NCBI GenBank assembly: GCA_044220635.1
Contig: JBGAQP010000004.1
Location: 97,379-161,378, forward strand
Direction of reading: 5' to 3'
Length of the DNA: 64,000 bases
Origin: JBGAQP01 sp044220635
Lineage (GTDB): Bacteria > Pseudomonadota > Gammaproteobacteria > Burkholderiales > Usitatibacteraceae
The translations under genes and the position numbers were made by a program. The notes under the pieces are model-generated. The model did no database searches, was not told the DNA's origin, and saw only the letters and a list, made by a program, of their open reading frames with translations. Below are positions 7,411 to 14,711 of the stretch, piece after piece. Position 1 is the stretch's first letter; every line of letters starts with the position of its first letter.

Positions 7411-8744
7411 GCCGCGAGGCCCAGGCCGTCGGCGATGGCGAGCCCGGCTTCGACCAGTTTCGCGAACTCGGCCTCGCCCGCCACGTAGGGCGGCATGAAG
7501 TACACGGTGTCGCCGATGGGGCGAAGCAGCGCGCCTTTCGCCATCGCGATCTCGAAGGCGCGCCGGGTGAATTCGTGGGCGTCGGTGTTCACCTCGAAGG
7601 CCCAGATCATCCCGAGGTGGCGCCATCCCCGCACGGCGCGGTGCGCGGCGAGGGGTGCCGCGAGCGCGGTGAAGGCCTCGGCCTTCGCGCGGTTCGCCGC
7701 GATCGCGTCGCCCTGCTCGAGGAGGTCGAGGGTGGCGAGCGCCGCCCGGCACGCGAGCGGGTTGCCCGTGTACGAATGCGAGTGGAGGAACCCCCGCGCG
7801 GGATCGTCGTGGTAGAAGCCCGCGTACACGGCATCCGTCGCCAGCACGCACGACAGCGGCAGGTAGCCGCCCGTGAGGCCCTTCGAGAGGCACAGGAGGT
7901 CGGGCGCGATGCCCGCCTGCTCGCAGGCGAAGAGCGTTCCCGTGCGCCCGAAGCCGGTCATGATCTCGTCGGCGATCATCAGCACGCCATGGCGCGTGCA
8001 CGCCTCGCGCGCGCCGCGCAGGTAGTCGGCGTGGTACATGCGCATGCCGCCCGCGCCCTGCACGAGCGGCTCGACGATGAAGGCGGCGATCTCGCCCGGG
8101 TGGCTCGCGAAGAGCGCCTCGAGCGCCTCCGCCCCCTGCGCCGCGCACTCCGGGCAGAAGGGGAAGCTGTGGTCGCCCTCGCGGTGGGCCTTCCGCCGGT
8201 CGGGGAAGGGCGCGAGGAGCGGTGCGCGCAGCAGCGGCCCGTAGGCGTCGCGGAAGATGGCGACGTCGGTGACCGAGAGCGCGCCCAGGGTCTCGCCGTG
8301 GTAGCCGCCCGACAGCGAGACGAAGCGCGTGCGGCTGCGCTCGCCGCGATTCGCGTGCCAGTGGAACGCCATCTTGAGCGCGATCTCCGTGGCGGAGGCG
8401 CCGTCGGAAGCGAAGAAGGCGTGGCCGAGGTTGCCCGGTGCGAGGAACGCGAGGCGTTCGGCGAGCGCCACCGCGGGCTCGTGCGTGAAGCCCGCGAGCA
8501 TCGCGTGCTCGAGCTTGCCCAGCTGGTCCGCGATCGCGGCGTTGATCGCGGGGTTCGCGTGCCCGAAGAGGTTGACCCACCACGAGCTCACGCCGTCCAC
8601 GAAGCGCCTGCCTTCCGGATCGACGAGCCACGCGCCCTCGCCGCGCGCCACGGGCACGAGCGGGAAGCGCTCGTGCGCCTTCATCTGCGTGCAGGGGTGC
8701 CAGACGGCCCGGAGGCTGCGCTCGACGAGGTCGCGGTTGGTCAT
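7407..8744 (-). CDS. bioA: Adenosylmethionine-8-amino-7-oxononanoate aminotransferase
   Basis: 445 residues, fold-type I PLP enzyme of biotin synthesis (KAPA to DAPA). BioA hallmarks: WHPCTQMKAHE near the N-terminus, DGVSSWWVNLFGHANPAI, the MIADEIMTGFGRTG motif with the PLP aspartate, and the Schiff-base lysine in LCLSKGLTGGYLPLS near 285. ATG at 8742-8744. It leads a two-gene unit with dacB; no other bio genes are in the window. Bases 8745-8862 upstream hold its leader and the edge of the decayed VCBS gene, with no clear promoter that I can assign. Confidence 0.95.
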   Translation of the reverse strand: MTNRDLVERSLRAVWHPCTQMKAHERFPLVPVARGEGAWLVDPEGRRFVDGVSSWWVNLFGHANPAINAAIADQLGKLEHAMLAGFTHEPAVALAERLAFLAPGNLGHAFFASDGASATEIALKMAFHWHANRGERSRTRFVSLSGGYHGETLGALSVTDVAIFRDAYGPLLRAPLLAPFPDRRKAHREGDHSFPFCPECAAQGAEALEALFASHPGEIAAFIVEPLVQGAGGMRMYHADYLRGAREACTRHGVLMIADEIMTGFGRTGTLFACEQAGIAPDLLCLSKGLTGGYLPLSCVLATDAVYAGFYHDDPARGFLHSHSYTGNPLACRAALATLDLLEQGDAIAANRAKAEAFTALAAPLAAHRAVRGWRHLGMIWAFEVNTDAHEFTRRAFEIAMAKGALLRPIGDTVYFMPPYVAGEAEFAKLVEAGLAIADGLGLAA

Positions 8745-8862
8745 CGGGGGGGCGGGACTTCTTGAATCAGCAGACCCGCCATTCTAGCCCGGCGCGTGAG
8801 TCGACATTGATGGGACGGGTCGAGCGAGCTCGACAGGACTTGTGACCTGGATCAAGTCGTGA

Positions 8863-9405
8863 GAGATTCTGTGGCGCCATTCCTCGGGTCTAGTGGCCAT
8901 CAGCCTCGTGGATGGTGCGACCCTGCTCAACTTCGTGGGAATCCTCGGCGATCCGGCATGGACCGTGACCCACGTCGGCGACTTCAACAGTGACGGGAAG
9001 AGCGATCTGCTGTGGAGGCATTCATCGGGCGTCGTGGCCGTGAGTCCCATGAATGGCACGGCCTGGACTTCCTTTGCCGGCCTTCTGGCCGATCCCGCCT
9101 GGTCCGTGACGCACGTCGCCGATCTCGACGGGGATGCGAAGTCCGATCTGCTCTGGCGGCACAACCCCACGGGATTGGTCTGGGCGTGGCTCATGAACGG
9201 AACCGCGGCGAGCGCATCGGCCGTGCTCCTGGATGACGCAGCCTGGACCGTCACGCATGCGGGCGACCTCGACGGCGACGGCAAGGCGGACCTGCTCCTC
9301 CGCCACTCGGGGGGAATGGTCTATGGTTTCCTGATGAACGGACTCGCGGTCACCTCGGGCGGCACGGTGCGCGACGAGGCGGCCTGGGCCGTGATCGACT
9401 ACTGA
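8863..9405 (+). pseudogene. 5'-truncated VCBS/FG-GAP repeat protein
   Basis: The frame encodes about 3.5 repeats of roughly 48 residues with the FG-GAP/VCBS pattern: GDFNSDGKSDLLWRHSSG, ADLDGDAKSDLLWRH, GDLDGDGKADLLLRHSGG, each followed by a VxxxxMNG stretch. Repeat homology continues upstream of the first usable start (GTG 8893): EILWRHSSGL is readable from 8863 and KS just before it, but an in-frame TGA (8860-8862) interrupts. Farther upstream the match breaks up across frames. The piece is therefore the C-terminal end of a longer extracellular repeat protein that has lost its 5' part. Its stop is fused to the ribosome site of the next gene (TGAGGAG). Confidence 0.6.
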
Positions 9406-9415
9406 GGAGATGGCG

Positions 9416-10285
9416 ATGAGGATCCTCGAGGCGCTCCTCCTGCTGGCGGTGGCGCTTATTGCGGCGGCCGGGGCGCAGGCGGGCACGGTCACCTACTTCC
9501 ACAACGACCTCGTGGGCTCTCCGGTGGTGGCGAGCGACGCCGCGGGCCAGGTGCTGTGGCAGGAGAGCTACCGGCCCTACGGCGAGCGGCTCGCGAACCC
9601 GGAGAGCGCCAACCGGCTCTGGTACGCGGGCCACGCGCAGGACGCGCAGACGGGGCTCGTCTGCATGGGGGCGCGCTGGTACGACCCGGTGGCGGGGCGC
9701 TTCGTCTCGGTGGACCCGAAGGCGTTCGACGAGGCGAACGTGCAGAGCTTCAACCGCTACGCCTACGCGAACAACAACCCGTACCGATACGTCGATCCGG
9801 ACGGGCGGGCTGCCGAGACGATCTTCGATGTGATCAGCTTCGGGATCAGCGTCGAGATGTTCCGTCGTGATCCGACGATCGGCAACTTCCTCGGGGCGGC
9901 GGTGGACGGGCTCGCGGTCGCCATTCCCTTCATGCCGGGAGGGGTGGGCTCGATCCGCGCGGTGGGAAAGGCGGCGGAGGCGGCGGACACGGCTGTGACT
10001 GCGGCAAAGGCGGGGGCACACAATGCGGCGAACGCTTCGAAGCTCGGCAAGCAACTCGCCAGCCAGGAAGGAGTGGCCGAACTACTGAGCGGAGGCGGCA
10101 AGGCGATTGCCGGGGCTGGAACGAGTATTCCGCTGCGTGATGCTGGGAGGCTTGTCGGTCAGTATGGCGGGAATGCCAATGACTGGGCCAAGATTTCGAG
10201 CACCGCACAAGGGCACCTGCAAACGCACGCCTATCGCAATGTCGTGACAGGCCAGGTCGTTGAGCTCAAGAGTATCGCTCCATGA
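9416..10285 (+). CDS. Short secreted RHS-core protein with C-terminal toxin-like tip (copy A)
   Basis: 289 residues from ATG 9416. ATG 9410 directly abuts the GAGGAG ribosome site, so 9416 is better spaced. A signal peptide (MRILEALLLLAVALIAAAGAQA) is followed by only the last part of an RHS repeat: HNDLVGSPVVASDAAGQVLW, ARWYDPVAGRFVSVDP, and RYAYANNNPYRYVDPDG, the usual boundary before a variable tip. The shell-forming thousand residues of normal RHS proteins are absent. The tip (about 130-289) ends in GGNANDWAKISS and HAYRNVVTGQVVELK, a pattern I associate with C-terminal domains of polymorphic toxins but cannot assign to an activity. A four-base overlap (ATGA) couples it to the next gene. 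The tip region is lower in GC than its surroundings. Confidence 0.75.
   Translation: MRILEALLLLAVALIAAAGAQAGTVTYFHNDLVGSPVVASDAAGQVLWQESYRPYGERLANPESANRLWYAGHAQDAQTGLVCMGARWYDPVAGRFVSVDPKAFDEANVQSFNRYAYANNNPYRYVDPDGRAAETIFDVISFGISVEMFRRDPTIGNFLGAAVDGLAVAIPFMPGGVGSIRAVGKAAEAADTAVTAAKAGAHNAANASKLGKQLASQEGVAELLSGGGKAIAGAGTSIPLRDAGRLVGQYGGNANDWAKISSTAQGHLQTHAYRNVVTGQVVELKSIAP
9421..9804 (+). repeat. Direct repeat, RHS-core copy A
   Basis: Matches 10793-11124 without indels on either side of the N gap: the offset is 1372 bases before the gap and 1320 after it. From the end of the signal peptide to the DPDG boundary only two mismatches are visible (TTC/TAC in the HND motif region and GAT/GCT in the NPYRY region); the signal-peptide part is more diverged. 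Identity stops sharply after ACGG at 9804, where the tips begin. Confidence 0.9.
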
Positions 10286-10617
10286 CGCGAGCTTTCGAAG
10301 ATGAGTCTTCGCCAATGGAACGTGCGATGGAAATTGCGCACCGAACGCTCAATGGTGAATACGATCCCCTACTCGCGTGCCGCAACCTGGCTGATCTCAG
10401 GGACCGGCTGCCAAGTGTTCCTAGCGAGACCATGGACGTTTTCGTTGGCGTGGCCTCGGAGGTCGATGGGCTGCCGATTGGAGCCGAACGCAAACAATGG
10501 GCCGCTGAGGCATTGCGATCGAAAGACATCGAAGCAGCGGACTATCGAGAGCGCGTTAGGGCGACCGTGGAGGAAGCCCTGCACGGGCTGCTCAAGTCAC
10601 TTGGCGGCTGGCATTGA
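10282..10617 (+). CDS. Candidate immunity protein for tip A
   Basis: 111 residues, acidic and soluble with no signal peptide (MTRAFEDESSPMERAMEIAH; C-terminus ALHGLLKSLGGWH). It starts at ATG 10282, overlapping the RHS copy A stop by four bases, the standard position for a cognate immunity gene. Mostly helical by eye. I do not recognise a named immunity family. Codon use is less GC-rich than neighbouring housekeeping genes, in keeping with horizontal acquisition. Function is inferred from position. Confidence 0.6.
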   Translation: MTRAFEDESSPMERAMEIAHRTLNGEYDPLLACRNLADLRDRLPSVPSETMDVFVGVASEVDGLPIGAERKQWAAEALRSKDIEAADYRERVRATVEEALHGLLKSLGGWH

Positions 10618-10787
10618 GCGAGCATGCTGTCGAAAACTGCCCCAGATTGTCCTGCACGTGTTCGGCTTCTTGCGCAATGTGGTTTCGGGGGATGAGGTCG
10701 ATGCGTGGAGCCGCCGGGATGCTGGAGGAGACCTGCCCCCCAATCTCATGCGGGCGTGACGTGGCTTCTGCTCGAAAGGGGATAGCT

Positions 10788-11659
10788 TTGGCGATCCTCG
10801 AGGCACTCCTCCTGCTGGCGGTGGCGCTCTTCTCGGCAGCGTCCGCCCGCGCGGGCACGGTCACCTACTACCACAACGACCTCGTGGGCTCTCCGGTGGT
10901 GGCGAGCGACGCCGCGGGCCAGGTGCTGTGGCAGGAGAGCTACCGGCCNNNNNNNNNNNNNNNNNNNNNNNNNNNNNNNNNNNNNNNNNNNNNNNNNNNN
11001 NNNNNNNNNNNNNNNNNNNNNNNNNNNNNNNNNNNNNNNNNNNNNNCGACGAGGCGAACGTGCAGAGCTTCAACCGCTACGCCTACGCGAACAACAACCC
11101 GTACCGCTACGTCGATCCGGACGGCAGATTCGCGATCGGGATCTTCGCGTGGGAAGTGGCGAGGGTGACGGGGGTGGGCTACGTGATCGGGGTCGCGGCG
11201 GACGCGATCGGCCAGGGCGTTGCCTTCGGAGAGGTGGACTGGGGCATGGCGGCGAGATCCTCGGCCGCGATGGCCGGGGCCGAGGCGAGCCTGGTGGCGG
11301 GGGTGTTCTCCGGGGCGGGCTTGGTGCGAAGCACGGCTCAGGCCGCAGGGGGCGGGGCAAGGGGTGCCGCGGCAACTGCCAAGGAATTGAACAAGATCGC
11401 GCATGTTTTTCCAAGGGCCGAGAAAAACTTGGCAGCCCTCGTCCGTGCGAGCGGTGATTCCGAGCTCGATGCGCTACGTGCAGTTCAATCCGCGGCCAAT
11501 CGAGCACTTGCCGAAGGGAGAATCGCCGCGGGTCCCAACGGGATACTCCCGGGGAATGGGCTTGGGGCGGTTCTCGACGTGAATGGCACGACGGTGCAGC
11601 TTGTCGGTGGCCGGATAGTGAATGGCGTCGTTGAACTAGGCTCGTTTGTGGGCCTGTAA
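10788..11659 (+). CDS. Short secreted RHS-core protein with a different toxin-like tip (copy B, interrupted by assembly gap)
   Basis: Second copy of the short RHS gene. TTG 10788 aligns exactly with ATG 9416 of copy A and has GAAAGGGGA upstream; GTG 10761 in the same frame is an alternative. Signal peptide ILEALLLLAVALFSAASARA, then HNDLVGSPVVASDAAGQVLW, the N gap, and the NPYRYVDPDG boundary. As written the frame breaks across the gap, but a 150-base insert as in copy A would restore it. The tip (from 11125) differs from copy A. It begins with a glycine/alanine-rich hydrophobic stretch and ends in LNKIAHVFPRAEKNLAALV, NGILPGNGLGAVLDVNG and QLVGGRIVNGVVELGSF, reminiscent of nuclease-type C-terminal domains of polymorphic toxins. 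Activity is not assigned. Confidence 0.68.
10793..11124 (+). repeat. Direct repeat, RHS-core copy B (contains N gap)
   Basis: Partner of 9421-9804. The flanks of the N run align to 9576 and 9727 of copy A, so the missing piece corresponds to 9577-9726, which is 150 bases. A near-identical tandem pair like this is a typical cause of an assembly gap. Confidence 0.88.
10949..11046. other. Assembly gap (98 N)
   Basis: Run of 98 undetermined bases inside RHS copy B. Comparison with copy A predicts a true length of 150 bases, which keeps the reading frame across the gap; 98 does not. Confidence 0.98.
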
Positions 11660-11662
11660 GAG

Positions 11663-11998
11663 ATGAGTGCGATCCAGAAGTCAGGGCTGGAAACCGCCGT
11701 ACTCGATCGCTTCCACCAGCTTTACGAGGCACAGGGGTTTCCTCCGGCGGATTCAATCGCTGTGTTGCGTCGTGAGAACACCGGCGGCGGCCGATATGTT
11801 GACCTTGAGTGCGATTCGCCGGTGCATCTGGACGATGGCTACATCGACCTCGGTGGAGGCTACATTGAGATGAGGGGCATCCCCAATGGGATGATGGCGG
11901 TCGTACTTATGAAAGGCGGCCGAGTGAGAACACTGGAGTTCACGGTCTACGGCGGGGATTCGTGGGACGGGGACGAGGCAGAATGGAGGTTGGTATGA
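11663..11998 (+). CDS. Candidate immunity protein for tip B
   Basis: 111 residues starting 3 bp after the stop of RHS copy B. Acidic, soluble, no signal peptide. The centre and end are rich in beta-strand-like segments: GGRYVDLECDSPVHLDDGYI, then IEMRGIPNGMMAVVLMKGGR and LEFTVYGGDSWDGDEAEW. This resembles small immunity-type proteins found behind RHS/CDI toxins, but I cannot name the family. Unrelated to the tip A partner, as expected when tip and immunity gene are exchanged together. Confidence 0.6.
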   Translation: MSAIQKSGLETAVLDRFHQLYEAQGFPPADSIAVLRRENTGGGRYVDLECDSPVHLDDGYIDLGGGYIEMRGIPNGMMAVVLMKGGRVRTLEFTVYGGDSWDGDEAEWRLV

Positions 11999-12093
11999 CT
12001 CCACGACGGCATTGAAGAATCGCCGGGACGTCCGACTTGGCAACGCACGGCCAGAGTGACCACGGAGTTCATTCCCGGAGTATCAGCGGAGCA

Positions 12094-12537
12094 ATGAAGG
12101 CCACCGAACTTGAGATGGCAGAAATCCGGAGTGTGCTCGCCGATCACACGCTGAATCCGACCAGGACGACCATAGGTTTCGATGCGGTAGTCGTCAGCGA
12201 TCGCGAATTCATGGGCGTGGGACTGTTGACCGAGTTTCGGCCGACTCTACTGACGAGGCGAAAAATGAGTGTCGCAAACACCGAATTCGTACGGGACGTC
12301 GTGTACTTGCTGCGCGAGCGGGGCACCAAGGCAGCCATCGAGAATCGTGCGCGCGACTCCGTTCTTGACGAAGGACGAGAGGCAGCCTTTCGCGAAGTAC
12401 TTGCGCTGATGCAGAACCAAGCGGACGTTCTTGGCGTGCCGCGACTGGACATCTGCTTGGACGGTTTCGACGCACTTGTTGATGCGCTAGATCCGCCGAC
12501 GCCCAGACCTGCTGCACCGAGCGCGAACGCTTCGTAA
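12094..12537 (+). CDS. Hypothetical protein at end of the RHS island, possible orphan immunity gene
   Basis: 147 residues from ATG 12094, preceded by GGAGCA; an in-frame upstream start at 12037 would add 19 residues without a ribosome site. Soluble, helical in the second half (EGREAAFREVLALMQNQADV), with a proline-rich end. No family recognised. It lies 95 bp after the tip B immunity gene, has the same lower GC, and could be a leftover immunity gene from a lost third cassette. The following 183 bp to 12720 hold no gene that I can support. Confidence 0.5.
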   Translation: MKATELEMAEIRSVLADHTLNPTRTTIGFDAVVVSDREFMGVGLLTEFRPTLLTRRKMSVANTEFVRDVVYLLRERGTKAAIENRARDSVLDEGREAAFREVLALMQNQADVLGVPRLDICLDGFDALVDALDPPTPRPAAPSANAS

Positions 12538-12720
12538 GCGCCTTGCGCCGATACTCCCTGGCGCGCGAGGTGAGGAACTCCCATCCCACTAGGAGAGGAC
12601 TATGGGCGTGCTGGTGGTGTAGAGGAAACTGATGATCTACCGCTGGGAGATGTCCTCGTACCTCCCCCGACTTCGGAGTGGTCCAGGCGCCGGCCGTCGA
12701 GGGCTTGACGCGACATTGCC

Positions 12721-13047
12721 TCAATCCGGGGAGAGCTTGTTTATCTGCGCCGCGGTGGCCGTGGCCGCCTCGGACGCGAGGGCGGGCAGCGACTCCCGCG
12801 GCAGGGCGGCGGCCTCCTCGCCCGCGAGGTGGCACAGCGCGGTGAAGAGGGTGCGGACCTCGACGGCGGCGAGCGCGCCGTCCGTGGTGGCGGGTCCGGA
12901 GACGATCGCGGGGCCGGTGGCGTGGACCACGACGCGGGTGCCTGGCTCGAGGAGCGAGGCGGTCCCGGAAGCGTCGCAGTGCTTGGTCAGGCACCGGAGG
13001 ATCAGCTCCTCCAGCTCGCTCTTTTCCGTGGGTCCCAGCAGCGGCAC
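12721..13047 (-). CDS. Hypothetical protein
   Basis: 108 residues from a GTG start at 13045-13047; no ATG lies upstream before the in-frame stop at 13084-13086. Soluble and acidic: GPTEKSELEELILRCLTKHC, then LEPGTRVVVHATG, then a long alanine-rich helix. Third-position GC is very high in this frame, which argues for a real gene although nothing is recognised. It sits alone between the RHS island and the next + strand gene. Confidence 0.45.
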   Translation of the reverse strand: MPLLGPTEKSELEELILRCLTKHCDASGTASLLEPGTRVVVHATGPAIVSGPATTDGALAAVEVRTLFTALCHLAGEEAAALPRESLPALASEAATATAAQINKLSPD

Positions 13048-13266
13048 GGTCGCGCGTTCTTCGTGAAGTGGCGAGACGGCATTTTACGCCTCCCGGGGCC
13101 GCGGAAGGGCCCGCTCTGGCATCCGCCGCCGCCGAGTGCTAGCAACACGGCGGAATCCTTTCGTGGCAGAAATGCCACCGAGCACGCAACTTGCTTGGTC
13201 TTCGACTGCACGGTGTCGTTTCGGAATTGCTGCCCCGGTCTCCGCCACGAAGGAGGGATTCGAGAC

Positions 13267-13899
13267 ATGCAACTGCTCGACTGCATCGAGACGCAATTGA
13301 TCTCCAACCGGCTGCCGCTCGTCGCGGTGACGCTCGCCGCGGTGCCCTGCGCCAACACGCCCGTGGTGCTGCAGTTGCACTGGCACGGCTTCGTCGAGAC
13401 GCGGCTCGCCGACGTCACCGACGCGAACGTCGTCGCCTACCAGGCGGTGCCGAGCTCGGCGCTGCAGATCAACGAGCGCTGGGACCGCTTCGACCAGCTC
13501 GAGAACGCGGTGCTCGACGTGGCGTGGGAGCTCGGCGCCTGGAACCTCGAGCGCACGGAGGCCCCGCCCTTCATCCGCCCCGGCTCCTCGGCGCGCGAGT
13601 CCTTCGAGTGCATGGGCGCCTTCGGTGCGCCGCCGGTGATGCTCGACGGCCAGCCGCCCGTGGTCGCGGAAGTGCCCGACGGCGAGGACCTGATCGAGGC
13701 CGCGGGACGCACCGGGTATGTGCAGTGGCTGTTCAGGCCGGTGCGCGGCGGCGTGTGGGCGGAGATCGCCGACGACCTCACGCTCGAGGAGGGAGGCTAC
13801 CGCAACCCCCCGTGCCCGCACCTGAGCGCACCCACGCGGCCGGGCCGCAGCCGCCGCGTGGTCTACCAGTTCGGCCGCTCCGACAAGCTCGTGGGCTGA
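13267..13899 (+). CDS. Uncharacterised cytoplasmic protein
   Basis: 210 residues; ATG 13267 has GAAGGAGGG about 10 bp upstream. No signal peptide or membrane segment. The N-terminal half holds paired strand-like segments with QLHWHGFVETRLADV; the C-terminus is basic and conserved-looking (PPCPHLSAPTRPGRSRRVVY, then QFGRSDKLVG). I do not recognise the family. The gene is monocistronic and convergent with the DUF3365 gene 22 bp away. The 219 bp upstream (13048-13266) contain no other gene. Confidence 0.65.
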   Translation: MQLLDCIETQLISNRLPLVAVTLAAVPCANTPVVLQLHWHGFVETRLADVTDANVVAYQAVPSSALQINERWDRFDQLENAVLDVAWELGAWNLERTEAPPFIRPGSSARESFECMGAFGAPPVMLDGQPPVVAEVPDGEDLIEAAGRTGYVQWLFRPVRGGVWAEIADDLTLEEGGYRNPPCPHLSAPTRPGRSRRVVYQFGRSDKLVG

Positions 13900-13921
13900 T
13901 CCCCGCGAGCGCGTCCTCGCC

Positions 13922-14479
13922 TCAAAGCGGCTTTCGGATCGTCATCGCGCCGCGCACCTGCCCGGGGCCGTAGCCCGTCGCGCGGTCGTCGGGATAGAGC
14001 GCCTTCAGCTTTTCCTTGACCGCGGGCGTGAGGCGTTCCGCGGTGCCGTGGCAGTTGAGACAGAGCTCCTGCGTGGGCAGCGCCTTCATGTAGCGATACG
14101 ACTTCTTCCCGCCGTCGGCGACGACCTCGCCCTTCTCGAGGCCCGCGAGCGCTTCGCCTGCGGCCGAGCGCCGGTCGAAGTCCTCGAGCACCGCGCGCTC
14201 CCACGCGTCGGGCACGGCCTTCGGGTTGCGGTTCCTGAGGCTCACGCGGCGGATCGCCCAGCCGGTCTCCTCGGAGGCGGCCTTCGCGAGTTGGGGCGCC
14301 TTCTCCCGGCACACCGCGATCGCGCCTTCCGGGCCGCTCTTGCCGATCTCCTCCGTGAGGACCTTGAGCAGCTTCGGGGGGACGGAGCCCGCGACCTTGC
14401 GGGCCTCCTCGAGGAGGGGGTCGGCGGCGAGCGTGGGCAGCGCGGCGAGGAGGGCGAGGACGAGCAGGGAACGCGGCAT
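13922..14479 (-). CDS. DUF3365-type periplasmic c-haem protein
   Basis: 185 residues with a signal peptide (MPRSLLVLALLAALPTLA). The single haem c attachment site CLNCHG lies near residue 145. The helical domain before it (ALEEIGKSGP... GWAIRRVSLRNRNPKAVPDAWER) matches the Tll0287/DUF3365 family, which acts as a haem sensor domain or stand-alone redox protein. GGAG 7 bp upstream supports ATG at 14477-14479. Divergent from the GGDEF-like gene at 14712. The 232 bp between them hold both promoters, but I see no clear consensus. Confidence 0.78.
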   Translation of the reverse strand: MPRSLLVLALLAALPTLAADPLLEEARKVAGSVPPKLLKVLTEEIGKSGPEGAIAVCREKAPQLAKAASEETGWAIRRVSLRNRNPKAVPDAWERAVLEDFDRRSAAGEALAGLEKGEVVADGGKKSYRYMKALPTQELCLNCHGTAERLTPAVKEKLKALYPDDRATGYGPGQVRGAMTIRKPL

Positions 14480-14711
14480 GGCGGATCTCCGGAGTGGACG
14501 AAAGGAAGTCGAGTCGCCCGTCGCGGAGGCCACTTTCGTCCGAATCTGCCCCGCCGCGTCCACCCGGGCAATCCCCCCGATGGGCGACCCCGGAGGAGCG
14601 CGCCGCACGCGAGGCTTGCGCGCGATCAAGCGGCATTGCGAATGAAATGCGAATGTCACAGGCATCGGGGCGGCGCAATGCGACGATGGCGCCCGGCTTC
14701 CCGCCCGACCC

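Noticed and set aside
12538..12720. Possible insertion-sequence remnant between the RHS island and the next gene
   Set aside because: No transposase motif, terminal inverted repeat or target duplication that I can demonstrate.
12632..13066. A 144-codon plus frame beyond the RHS island
   Set aside because: Lacks a ribosome site and overlaps the minus frame 12721-13047, which has the better codon pattern.
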